From: Tumebacillus amylolyticus
Lineage (GTDB): Bacteria; Bacillota; Bacilli; Tumebacillales; Tumebacillaceae
Assembly: GCF_016722965.1 (NCBI RefSeq)
Contig: NZ_JAEQNB010000006.1
Span: 124,001 to 188,000, forward strand
Reading direction: 5' to 3'
DNA length: 64,000 nucleotides
Of this stretch, positions 55,212 to 63,503 are shown one piece after another (position 1 is the stretch's first letter; each line of letters starts with the position of its first letter). Under the pieces are notes generated by a model that had not been told where the DNA came from, searched no databases, and saw nothing but the letters and a program-made list of their open reading frames with translations. A program made the position numbers and the translations under genes.

Positions 55212-56681
55212 TTGAAGCAAACGACGAAACTCGGGCTGGGAGTCCTCGTATTGGCAGGGGTGGTCGGGAGTACGGCCTGTTCAAGTTCGACGGAGCAGAA
55301 GCAGACCGCGCCTGCGCCAAGTACGTCCTCGTTCGCCGTGCGCGGCGTGATCGAGGGCTTTTATGGAAAGCCGTGGTCGCAAGAACAGCGGCTCGACATG
55401 CTGTCGTTTCTCGGGCAGCATCATATGAACACCTATGTCTACGCTCCGAAGGACGATCCGTACCAACGCCTGAAGTGGGGAGACCTCTATCCCGCAGAAG
55501 ATGCGGCGCGTATGAAAGCCCTCGCGAAACAAGCGGAGAGCAGCGGCGTCAAATTCGTGTACTCGATTTCACCTGGCTTACCGGCTCCACTGCCGGGGGA
55601 GATGTCCACACCCGCGATGGAACAAGCGGCCATCACCTGTTCGTCACAAGCCGACCGTGAGAAATTGGCGGCAAAAGTTGAGCAATTGCGCGGGCTGGGC
55701 GTCCATACGATCATGCTGTCGTTCGACGATGTGCAGGAGAAGTTGAAAAGCGCCGACCTGAGCGTATACGACGGGGACCTCGCCAAAGCGCATGCGGAGT
55801 TGGCGAATTGGCTTTTGCAAACGGAACAGGCGCGCGACCCGCAGTTCAAGTTGTGGTTTGCTCCGACCACCTACTACGGTCTGAAGGACAATCCGTACTG
55901 GCAGACCCTGCGCACCGCCCTTCACGAGCAAGTTCAAGTGATTTGGACAGGGGAGAAAATTCTCTCGCCGCGCATCACCTCGTCACAAGCGGACGAGGTC
56001 ACCCGTTTGTTGGGACGCAAGCCGTTGGTCTGGGACAACTACCCCGTCAACGACTTCACCTACTCGATTCAGAAAAAACCACAGCTCTTCCTCGGTCCCG
56101 TCGAAGGCCGTGACACCGACCTCGACCGACATACGGCGGGGTGGCTCGCCAACCCCATGCTGCAATCGGAAGCGTCCAAGATCGCCCTCGCGACCCTCGG
56201 CGATTACCTCGACCACCCGACGACCTACAATCCGGATACAGCATGGCTTGCCGCGATCCAGGCACTGCCGGGTGTTTCAGACCCTGATCCGTTGATGACA
56301 TTCAGTTCCTACGCCCGCAAAAGCCCCGTACACAGCGCAAGCAACCCCGAGTTCGGAAAAAAAGTCGCCGCCTATCAAGCGAATGACGCCGACTCCTTAC
56401 CGTTGCGTACGGAATTGGATCATCTCCGCGATCTCCCGAAAAAAATAACGGAGACGGTCAACAATCAAGAACTGCTCACCGAAATCGAGCCATGGCTGAA
56501 AAAACTTGCTTCAGAAGCAGAAGCCGGGCTGCTCGCGCTGGACCTCGCCCAAAAAGCGCCGACCGACCCGCAGCGGAACGACCTGCGCCAACAACTGGCG
56601 ACCAAACTCCGCACGCTGGCAGACGATCCGAACACAATCGCTCCCGAAATCATCGACTTCGCGAAATCTCTCGAAAAATAA
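55212..56681 (+). CDS. GH84-family beta-N-acetylglucosaminidase lipoprotein
   Basis: 489 residues from the TTG at 55212 after GGGGGGA. Lipoprotein signal with lipobox GSTAC (Cys23). The barrel starts with VRGVIEGFYGKPWSQEQRLD (~43-62), as in GH84 O-GlcNAcase/hyaluronidase enzymes; KFVYSISPGL and MLSFDDVQ (~168-175) give the Asp-Asp catalytic pair of substrate-assisted hydrolysis. A helical C-terminal domain follows. It should remove terminal beta-GlcNAc from glycans at the cell surface, feeding the salvage genes that follow. No promoter is visible between the preceding terminator and this gene. Confidence 0.88.
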   Translation: MKQTTKLGLGVLVLAGVVGSTACSSSTEQKQTAPAPSTSSFAVRGVIEGFYGKPWSQEQRLDMLSFLGQHHMNTYVYAPKDDPYQRLKWGDLYPAEDAARMKALAKQAESSGVKFVYSISPGLPAPLPGEMSTPAMEQAAITCSSQADREKLAAKVEQLRGLGVHTIMLSFDDVQEKLKSADLSVYDGDLAKAHAELANWLLQTEQARDPQFKLWFAPTTYYGLKDNPYWQTLRTALHEQVQVIWTGEKILSPRITSSQADEVTRLLGRKPLVWDNYPVNDFTYSIQKKPQLFLGPVEGRDTDLDRHTAGWLANPMLQSEASKIALATLGDYLDHPTTYNPDTAWLAAIQALPGVSDPDPLMTFSSYARKSPVHSASNPEFGKKVAAYQANDADSLPLRTELDHLRDLPKKITETVNNQELLTEIEPWLKKLASEAEAGLLALDLAQKAPTDPQRNDLRQQLATKLRTLADDPNTIAPEIIDFAKSLEK

Positions 56682-56721
56682 CCTTACACAGCAGGATATA
56701 AGAAGCATAGTCAGAATATAT

Positions 56722-56737
56722 AGTGGTATAGACCTCT
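56722..56737 (+). promoter_or_regulatory. nagR: NagR-type operator before the GntR gene
   Basis: AGTGGTATAGACCTCT differs at one base from the site at 53132-53147. It lies 19 bases before the preferred start of the GntR gene, fitting autoregulation of the salvage operon. Confidence 0.65.
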
Positions 56738-56755
56738 ATAACTTAGGTGAAGCAG

Positions 56756-57490
56756 ATGCTGAACAAACACATCCCAATACCGCTCTACTATCAATTAAAA
56801 GAAAAACTATCCGCAGCCATCCTGTCGGGTGAATTGCCGCCGGGGGCCTTGTTGCCGTCGGAGCGCGAACTGTCCGACCATTACTCCATCTCACGCATGA
56901 CCGTGCGCCAAGCGCTCGGGGAGATGGTCAAAGAGGGTCTGCTCGTCCGCGAGCAGGGCAAGGGGACATTTGTCGCGGAGCCGAAGTTCAACCAAGGGTT
57001 GCTCAAGCTGACGTCGTTCAGCGAAGACATGCGCAACCGTGGCTTGAAGCCCGACTCGAAGATTCTCGCCATCTACGTGCAGGACGCAACTCCCGCCGTA
57101 GCGGCTGAACTTCGTCTCGAGGCAGTCGGCATCAACCAGCAGGTGATCGTGTTTGAGCGTGTGCGCCTCGCAGACAACAAGCCGATGGCGTACGAGATCT
57201 CACATCTGCCGTTGCACCGCTTCCCGGAGTTGGAGCAGGAGTCTTTGCACTCCACTTCGCTCTACAACCTCTTGGAGGAGAAATACGGCTTGGTGATCCG
57301 CTACGCCCGCCAAACCATGGAAGTCGGGTTGTCCCGTCCGGCAGAGTCTGACATTCTCGGCATTCCGGCCGGTTCGGCGGTGCTCAAGATCGAACGCACC
57401 ACGTTTGACGCGGACGACGAGCCGATTGAGTACGTGAAGTCGGTGTACCGTGGCGACCGCTACAAGCTCTACGCCGAATTGCATCGCTAG
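56756..57490 (+). CDS. nagR: GntR/HutC-family regulator, NagR (YvoA)-like
   Basis: 244 residues; ATG at 56756, six bases after AGGTG (an in-frame GTG at 56747 belongs to the ribosome-binding site). N-terminal GntR winged helix: IPLYYQLKEKLSAAILSGEL, LPSERELSDHYSISRMTVRQ, GKGTFVAEPK. The UTRA effector domain (~95-240) has LTSFSEDMRNRGLKPDSKIL and ends EYVKSVYRGDRYKLYAELHR, both characteristic of NagR/YvoA, which binds GlcN-6-P or GlcNAc-6-P. It heads the operon with kinase, murQ, nagZ and anmK, so its effector is probably an aminosugar phosphate made by that pathway. Confidence 0.9.
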   Translation: MLNKHIPIPLYYQLKEKLSAAILSGELPPGALLPSERELSDHYSISRMTVRQALGEMVKEGLLVREQGKGTFVAEPKFNQGLLKLTSFSEDMRNRGLKPDSKILAIYVQDATPAVAAELRLEAVGINQQVIVFERVRLADNKPMAYEISHLPLHRFPELEQESLHSTSLYNLLEEKYGLVIRYARQTMEVGLSRPAESDILGIPAGSAVLKIERTTFDADDEPIEYVKSVYRGDRYKLYAELHR

Positions 57491-57502
57491 GAGGTGAGGC
57501 GA

Positions 57503-58417
57503 ATGCGCATCTACATCGGCATCGACGGCGGCGGAACGAAGACACGGTCAGTCGCCGTCACGGAACAGGGTACAATCCTCGCAGATCTGACCACGCCGGG
57601 CTCCAACGTGAATCATCACGGTTGGGCCGGGGTGGAGGAGTCGCTTTTTGTACTGTTTAACCTTTTGCGAACGCACGTTCCTCTTGGCGCGCAAGTCGCT
57701 TCGCTCTGTCTCGGTTTTGCCGGGATCGATCGCGAATCGGATCGTGTGCGAATGGAGGAGTGGGCGGCGACACATTGGCCAACTGCAAACGTGCGTGTCG
57801 TCCATGATGCCCGCATCGCATTGGAAGCGGGACTGCCTGTGGACGCAGAGCTGGGCGTCGGCATCGTACTGATTGCCGGTACCGGCTCTGTCGCGTACGG
57901 GCGCAACGAGGCGGGAGAAGAGACCCGCGTCGGCGGATGGGGTTACTTGCTTGGCGATGAAGGCAGTGGCTACGACCTCGGCCGCCGAGCGATCACCTCC
58001 GTTCTGCGCGCCTATGACGGACGCGACCCGCAGACGGCGCTGACGGAGCTCGTGCTGAACGCCTATGGCGTGCAGGAGCCAACCGATTTGCTTCCCCTCG
58101 TCTACGGGGAAACGTCTTCGCGGGGGCACGTGGCACAGTCTGCTCGTTTGGTGTTCGACGCGGCAACCGCCGGAGATCTTGTGGCACAAGCTCTGGTGGA
58201 GGGAGCCGCAGATGAACTTGCGGCGCTCGTCGTCGCGCTTTTGCAAAAAATGAACGTTACGGCTCGACGCTTGACCGTCGTGTTGGCGGGGGGTCTTTTT
58301 TCAACAGGCAGTCCGTTGATTGGGCTGTTTGAAGCCCGCTTGCCCGACACGGTGGACGTGCGTCCGGGACAGCCTCCCGTATTTGGTGCCCTTCGATTGG
58401 CACAGGAGGGGCGTTAG
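57503..58417 (+). CDS. BadF/BcrA-type amino sugar kinase (GlcNAc/MurNAc kinase)
   Basis: 304 residues, ATG at 57503, six bases after AGGAGGTG. ASKHA kinase: IYIGIDGGGTKTRSVAVTEQ (phosphate 1), GFAGIDRESDR, VVHDARIALEAG, LIAGTGSVAYGRN (phosphate 2), GGWGYLLGDEGSGYDLGRRA and VLAGGLFSTGSP (adenosine). Relatives include NagK and clostridial MurK, which phosphorylates GlcNAc and MurNAc at C-6 or C-1. Between nagR and murQ it probably makes MurNAc-6-P and/or GlcNAc-6-P. Twelve bases after nagR. Confidence 0.88.
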   Translation: MRIYIGIDGGGTKTRSVAVTEQGTILADLTTPGSNVNHHGWAGVEESLFVLFNLLRTHVPLGAQVASLCLGFAGIDRESDRVRMEEWAATHWPTANVRVVHDARIALEAGLPVDAELGVGIVLIAGTGSVAYGRNEAGEETRVGGWGYLLGDEGSGYDLGRRAITSVLRAYDGRDPQTALTELVLNAYGVQEPTDLLPLVYGETSSRGHVAQSARLVFDAATAGDLVAQALVEGAADELAALVVALLQKMNVTARRLTVVLAGGLFSTGSPLIGLFEARLPDTVDVRPGQPPVFGALRLAQEGR

Positions 58418-58440
58418 GAACGAAAGGAGCGTCTCACAGC

Positions 58441-59352
58441 GTGGAATCGATCGCAAAATTAGCTACAGAACAAACCAACGCGCAGTCGGACACTTTGGAT
58501 CAAATGAATGCGCTGGAGATCGTGATGTTGATGAACCGCGAGGACCGCACGGTCGCAGATTCTGTGAGTGCCGCTTTGCCGCGCATCGCAGAGGCGGTAG
58601 ATCGAATCGTCGAACGGCTTCGGCGCGGGGGACGCTTGCTCTACATAGGAGCGGGAACCAGCGGACGTCTTGGTGTATTGGATGCATCGGAGTGCCCGCC
58701 GACGTTTGGCATTGAAGCGGACGTGGTCGTCGGTGTCGTCGCAGGCGGACTTGACGCTTTGGTGGAAGCACAGGAGGGGGCTGAAGACGATGCAGATGCC
58801 GGGGCTTATGACCTGCGCAAACATGCCTTGGGCGCCCATGACATCGTCGTCGGACTCAGTGCCAGCGGGCGCACGCCTTATGTGGCGGGTGCGCTGAACT
58901 TCGCCAAGAGCGTGGGGGCCGGAACGGTAGCCTTGTCCTGCAACGAAGGAGCGGAGATCAGTGGCAATGCTGATGTCGCCATCGAAGTGGCAACCGGCCC
59001 TGAAGTGCTGATGGGCTCCACGCGTCTGAAAGCCGGCACCGCACAGAAAATGGTGCTGAACATGATCTCGACCGCCGTTATGGTACGGCTTGGCAAAGCG
59101 TATGGCAACATGATGATCGACGTGAAGCCGACCAACATCAAGTTGGTGGACCGCGCGTGTCGCATGTTGATGAATGCGACAGGTGTGGATCACGCAACAG
59201 CGGAAACCGCTTTGACATCGGCAGGTCGTCGTGCGAAAGTCGCGTTGGTGATGCTGAAAACAGGCTGTGACGTGGCAGAAGCAGAACGTCGGTTGGAGGT
59301 AGCGAACGGGTTCGCTCGACTCGCTATCGAGGAGGGAACTCATGCCGAGTAA
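58441..59352 (+). CDS. murQ: N-acetylmuramic acid 6-phosphate etherase
   Basis: 303 residues, GTG at 58441 behind AAAGGAGCG. MurQ signatures: TLDQMNALEIVMLMNREDRT, the SIS-domain GAGTSGRLGVLDASECPPTF (~75-94), GLSASGRTPYVAGAL (~137) and STRLKAGTAQKMVLNMISTA (~197-216); the catalytic Glu lies in ASECPPTF. It converts MurNAc-6-P to GlcNAc-6-P and D-lactate, the defining step of MurNAc catabolism. The end overlaps nagZ by 11 bases. Confidence 0.96.
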   Translation: MESIAKLATEQTNAQSDTLDQMNALEIVMLMNREDRTVADSVSAALPRIAEAVDRIVERLRRGGRLLYIGAGTSGRLGVLDASECPPTFGIEADVVVGVVAGGLDALVEAQEGAEDDADAGAYDLRKHALGAHDIVVGLSASGRTPYVAGALNFAKSVGAGTVALSCNEGAEISGNADVAIEVATGPEVLMGSTRLKAGTAQKMVLNMISTAVMVRLGKAYGNMMIDVKPTNIKLVDRACRMLMNATGVDHATAETALTSAGRRAKVALVMLKTGCDVAEAERRLEVANGFARLAIEEGTHAE

Positions 59353-60979
59353 CTCTGACCTCTCCCAACTCAGCGTTGCGCAACAGGTTGGCCAGACGAT
59401 GATGTTCGGGTTTCACGGCTCCGAACCGTCGCCGGAGATCGAACATTTGATTCGTGAGCATCACATCGGCGGCGTCATCCTGTTCGCTCGAAACGTCGGT
59501 CGTCCTCAAGACGTGCTGCGCTTGAACACCGCCTTGCAAAAAATAGCCTACGACGCCGGACACACGCATCCGCTCCTCATCTCTGTCGATCAGGAAAATG
59601 GCATCGTGCGCCGCCTTGGGGCGGGCACGACGCTTTTTCCCGGCAACATGGCGCTGGGTGCGGCAGGTCGTTCGGCTTGGGCGCATGATGTGGCGCACGC
59701 CACAGGACGTGAACTGCGGGCGCTCGGGTTCAACTTCAACCTCGCGCCGGTGCTCGATGTCAACAACAACCCGCGCAACCCGGTCATCGGAGTTCGTGCT
59801 TATGGGGAAGACCCCCGGCAAGTGTCGGAATTTGGTGTTGAGGCGATTCGGGGACTCCAAGCGGCCGGGCTGGCTGCTTGCGGGAAACACTTCCCCGGAC
59901 ATGGCGACACATCGCTTGACTCGCACTTGACTTTGCCGTTGATTCCACACGATCGGGCTCGACTTCATGCCGTGGAGCTGCCTCCGTTCCTGAAAGCGAT
60001 TTCAGCCGGAGTGGATGCGATCATGATCGCGCATGTGGTCTTTCCTGAGTTTGAGCCGGACGACACGCCTGCAACGCTTTCGCATCGTGTCATTACAGGA
60101 CTTTTGCGGGAGGAAATGGGCTTTGACGGCGTCATTACGACCGATTGCATGGAGATGCACGCCATCGCCAAGACCATCGGCACGGTGGAAGGCACGTACC
60201 GTGCGTTTCTCGCCGGTGTCGATCTCTCGTTCATCTCGCACACCCACGATTGGCAAAGAGGCGCTGTCGAGCGTTTCCTGCGCGGGGTAGAAGAAGGCGA
60301 GTTGACAAAGGAGCGGTTGGAAGCGTCCGTACAGCGCGTACTCTCCTTGAAGGAGAAATACACGAGCTGGGATGATTGGTTGCCGCTGTTCGAGAAGTTG
60401 GAGCAGGGGGAGTTGACTCCCGATTCTGTCGTCGGTTGTGCAGAGCACCGCCAACTGGCACGCGACGTGTACGAAGCTGCGGTGACGTTGACCTCGACTC
60501 GACCCGGAGCTTTGCCGCTTCAATTGAAAGCGGAGGACCGAGTGGCGGTAGTCTACTTGCGAAACGTTTCGCTCTCGCCCGTTGAAGATGACCGTTATCT
60601 GATCAACCCGCTGGCGACGGCCATCGAGCGTCAACATTCGAATGTCGTACGCATCGAACTGTCGAACCCGCCGACAGCGGAGGAGATCGCGGAGGCGGTC
60701 AAGACGGCGTCCACCTGTCAGGCAGTCGTGGTCGGAACGTTGAACGCTCATCTCTCGGAAGGTCAGGTTGAGCTGTTGCGCCATCTGCGCGACTTGCCGA
60801 TTCCTCGCTTGGTCGTCTCGATGCGGACCCCGTATGACAGTACCGTCTGCGAGGGGTTTGATGCGCACATCGCAGTTTACGAATTCACGCCCGAGGGAAT
60901 CGACGTGGCAGCCGAAGCGATTTTCGGCAAACGCCAATTGATGGGACGACTGCCGATTTCCTTAGAGGTCTCGCGATGA
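59342..60979 (+). CDS. nagZ: Cytoplasmic NagZ-type GH3 beta-N-acetylglucosaminidase
   Basis: 545 residues, ATG at 59342 within the end of murQ. GH3 barrel: GGVILFARNVGRPQDVLRLN, LISVDQENGIVRRL, GFNFNLAPVLDVNNNPRNPV, KHFPGHGDTSLDSH (~182-195, the His/Asp dyad loop typical of NagZ), MIAHVVFPEF and FDGVITTDCMEMHAI (nucleophile Asp). A second alpha/beta domain (~350-545) follows, as in Gram-positive NagZ. There is no signal peptide, unlike secreted B. subtilis NagZ, so it should cut GlcNAc from imported GlcNAc-MurNAc(-peptide) inside the cell. Confidence 0.93.
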   Translation: MPSNSDLSQLSVAQQVGQTMMFGFHGSEPSPEIEHLIREHHIGGVILFARNVGRPQDVLRLNTALQKIAYDAGHTHPLLISVDQENGIVRRLGAGTTLFPGNMALGAAGRSAWAHDVAHATGRELRALGFNFNLAPVLDVNNNPRNPVIGVRAYGEDPRQVSEFGVEAIRGLQAAGLAACGKHFPGHGDTSLDSHLTLPLIPHDRARLHAVELPPFLKAISAGVDAIMIAHVVFPEFEPDDTPATLSHRVITGLLREEMGFDGVITTDCMEMHAIAKTIGTVEGTYRAFLAGVDLSFISHTHDWQRGAVERFLRGVEEGELTKERLEASVQRVLSLKEKYTSWDDWLPLFEKLEQGELTPDSVVGCAEHRQLARDVYEAAVTLTSTRPGALPLQLKAEDRVAVVYLRNVSLSPVEDDRYLINPLATAIERQHSNVVRIELSNPPTAEEIAEAVKTASTCQAVVVGTLNAHLSEGQVELLRHLRDLPIPRLVVSMRTPYDSTVCEGFDAHIAVYEFTPEGIDVAAEAIFGKRQLMGRLPISLEVSR

Positions 60980-62136
60980 TCACATGCATTGGACTGATGT
61001 CGGGCACCTCAGTAGACGGTGTGGATGTCGCGATCACCACGATCTCAGGGGAACCGCCGCATGTGCAAGTGCGACTCGATCATTTCGAGACGGTGCCGTT
61101 CTCCGCAGAAGTTCGTGCGCGGATCTTCCGATTGTTTGAGCCGAGTGTAACGGCAGCGGAAGTCTCGCAGATGAACTTTTTGCTCGGTCATGTGTTTGCA
61201 GACGCGGTTCTGCAAGTCGTGGAACGAGCCGGAGTAGACATAACAAATATTATGTTTATTGCGTCGCATGGTCAAACCGTCTATCACCACCCCGTTGCCG
61301 AGGAGATCGCGGGCTACGCGGTGACGTCCACGCTCCAGATCGGGGAGGCTTCTGTGATCGCTGAAAAAACGGGCCGACCCGTCGTCGCCGATTTCCGCGT
61401 GCGGGACATGGCGGCGGGCGGGCAGGGAGCTCCCTTGGTGCCGTTTGTGGATGCGTTGTTGTTTGCAGCCCCTGATCGCGGGCGCATCCTCGCCAACATC
61501 GGCGGGATTGCCAATCTGACCGTCTTGCCGCGCGGTGCATCGTCCGAACATTCCGTCGCGTTCGATACGGGACCCGGCAACATGCTTGTCGATGGCTTGG
61601 TCAACCGCTTCACCGAGGGCCGTCAGCGCTATGACGAGGACGGACGGCTGGCGCAGGGAGGTCAAGTGTTGGAAGACTTCTTGGCTCCTTGGTTGCAGAT
61701 GCCCTTTTTCCAACAGGCACCTCCGAAGTCGACCGGACGTGAACTCTTCGGCGAGCAGATGGTCGACGCTTGGTGGCGAGATGCCCAAGCGGGGGGCTTC
61801 CGTGCAGAGGACGTAATCGCCACGGCGACCGCCTTCACCGTGCGGACGTTTGCTCGTGCCATCCGTGAGTTTATCTTGCCGCACCATGTCATGGACGAGT
61901 TGATCGTCGGTGGGGGCGGCTCTTACAACCCGGTGATGCTCGACGGCCTTCGCCGAGAGCTGCCGCAGTTGAACGTGTTGACCCAGAACGAAGCGACCGG
62001 CATCCCAAGCGATGCCAAAGAAGCGGTCGCCTTTGCCGTACTCGGCTATGAAACCTACCATCGCAGACCGGGCAATCTGCCGTCAGCCACCGGTGCCAAG
62101 CGCCCGGTCGTGCTCGGCAAGATCACTTGGGACTGA
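60976..62136 (+). CDS. anmK: Anhydro-N-acetylmuramic acid kinase
   Basis: 386 residues; ATG at 60976 shares ATGA with the nagZ stop. AnmK features: CIGLMSGTSVDGVDVAITTI, FIASHGQTVYHHP, STLQIGEASVIAEKTGRPVV, VRDMAAGGQGAPLVPFVDAL, NIGGIANLTVLP, FDTGPGNMLVD and LIVGGGGSYNPVMLDGL. It hydrolyses the 1,6-anhydro bond and phosphorylates to MurNAc-6-P, the substrate of MurQ. Its presence implies that the cell meets anhydro-muropeptides, products of lytic transglycosylases such as SpoIID-type enzymes. Confidence 0.95.
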   Translation: MITCIGLMSGTSVDGVDVAITTISGEPPHVQVRLDHFETVPFSAEVRARIFRLFEPSVTAAEVSQMNFLLGHVFADAVLQVVERAGVDITNIMFIASHGQTVYHHPVAEEIAGYAVTSTLQIGEASVIAEKTGRPVVADFRVRDMAAGGQGAPLVPFVDALLFAAPDRGRILANIGGIANLTVLPRGASSEHSVAFDTGPGNMLVDGLVNRFTEGRQRYDEDGRLAQGGQVLEDFLAPWLQMPFFQQAPPKSTGRELFGEQMVDAWWRDAQAGGFRAEDVIATATAFTVRTFARAIREFILPHHVMDELIVGGGGSYNPVMLDGLRRELPQLNVLTQNEATGIPSDAKEAVAFAVLGYETYHRRPGNLPSATGAKRPVVLGKITWD

Positions 62137-62162
62137 ACTTACATCGAGGAGGAAGTTTGAAG

Positions 62163-63491
62163 ATGAACTACACGAAATACTCCAAGGCTTTTGCAGTGCT
62201 CGCTACGGCAACCCTGCTCACCGTCGCTGTGACCGGTTGCAGCAAAGACTCCGCAAGCACCACCAAGCAAGAAACCGCCAACTGGACCGGCAAGATCACG
62301 ATCTGGGACGGCCCGCGTTGGGAAGAGGCCGGCAACAAATACGCGTGGATCGAATCGCAGAAGAAAGCGTTCGAAACATCGCATCCGGGTGTCACCGTTG
62401 AGATCGTACAAGTGCCGTGGGCAGAATTGAACGACAAGCTCGGCGTCTCTATCGCAGGTAAAGCATGGCCGGACCTCGCGCCGGTCGACATCTCCGGCAA
62501 CGGCGTCAACGCAGCGTTCTTGAAGCAAAAAGTGTTGGAGCCGATCGACGAGTACGTAACGGCCGATGACAAAAAAGACTTCCTCCCGAACGCGCTCGAT
62601 GCATACACCCAAGACGGCAAGCTCTACGGTCTGCCGGGCGGGATGACCGTTCACGGCATGTTGCTGAACCTCGACATCTTCAAGGAACGCAACGTCGAGC
62701 CGCCGAAAGACGGCAAATGGACATGGGATGAATTCGTCGACGACATGAAGAAACTTACCTATGACAAAGACGGCGACGGCAAAGTGGATGTCTACGGTCT
62801 CTCCACCTACGTCAAAAACGGATACTACGAATCTTGGCCGTTCCTCTACATGGACGGCGGCCGCCCGGTGTCCGACGACTTGAAGACGTTCACTTTCGAT
62901 TCCAAAGAAGCAACCGGCGCGATGAAAAAGCTCGCCGATCTGAAAACCATCCCGGTCGCACCGAAGGAAATGGGTTCCGGCGACGTCGGCGGAACTTGGA
63001 AAGCGTTCTCTGCACAGAAAAACGTCGCAGTTGAACCGTGGGCGACTTGGGCGATCCAAGCGGCTCAAAAAGCCAACATGAAAAACTTCATGGTGGCCGC
63101 GTACCCGACGGGCTCCGGCAAGCCGGTTACGATCGGCGGCGTCGGCGGTTGGATGATGTTCCACCAAGACGATGCAGGCAAGAAAAAAGTCATCGCCGAC
63201 CTCATGAAGCAACTGACCTCGACCGAACAGCAAGTCGTTACGGCGAAAAACTACAGTGTCTTCCCGTCCCGCAAGTCGGCGGCCGACCAAAACCCGTTTG
63301 CCGACAACCCGCAAATGCAACAAGCGCAAAAACTCACCGAAACTGCGGTGATGATGCCGAAACAAGCTGATTGGAAGAAGATCGACGAAGCGATCCAGTC
63401 CCAGCTTCAACTGGTTCTCAACGGGGAGAAATCTCCGGAGGATGCCATGAAGGAAGCGAAAAAGACAGCCGACGAACTGCTCTCGAAATAG
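62163..63491 (+). CDS. Sugar ABC transporter substrate-binding lipoprotein
   Basis: 442 residues, ATG at 62163 behind GGAGGAAG. Lipoprotein signal with lipobox AVTGC (Cys26). SBP family 1: WTGKITIWDGPRWEEAGNKY, FETSHPGVTVEIVQVPWAEL, GKAWPDLAPVDISGN, GGMTVHGMLLNLDIFKE, WTWDEFVDDMKKLTYDKDGD and IGGVGGWMMFHQDDAGKKK. It should bind an oligosaccharide; placed 26 bases after anmK and before a MalF-type permease, the natural candidates are wall disaccharides such as GlcNAc-MurNAc or its anhydro form. That specificity is inference. Confidence 0.9.
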   Translation: MNYTKYSKAFAVLATATLLTVAVTGCSKDSASTTKQETANWTGKITIWDGPRWEEAGNKYAWIESQKKAFETSHPGVTVEIVQVPWAELNDKLGVSIAGKAWPDLAPVDISGNGVNAAFLKQKVLEPIDEYVTADDKKDFLPNALDAYTQDGKLYGLPGGMTVHGMLLNLDIFKERNVEPPKDGKWTWDEFVDDMKKLTYDKDGDGKVDVYGLSTYVKNGYYESWPFLYMDGGRPVSDDLKTFTFDSKEATGAMKKLADLKTIPVAPKEMGSGDVGGTWKAFSAQKNVAVEPWATWAIQAAQKANMKNFMVAAYPTGSGKPVTIGGVGGWMMFHQDDAGKKKVIADLMKQLTSTEQQVVTAKNYSVFPSRKSAADQNPFADNPQMQQAQKLTETAVMMPKQADWKKIDEAIQSQLQLVLNGEKSPEDAMKEAKKTADELLSK

Positions 63492-63503
63492 GGAGGTACA
63501 ACT

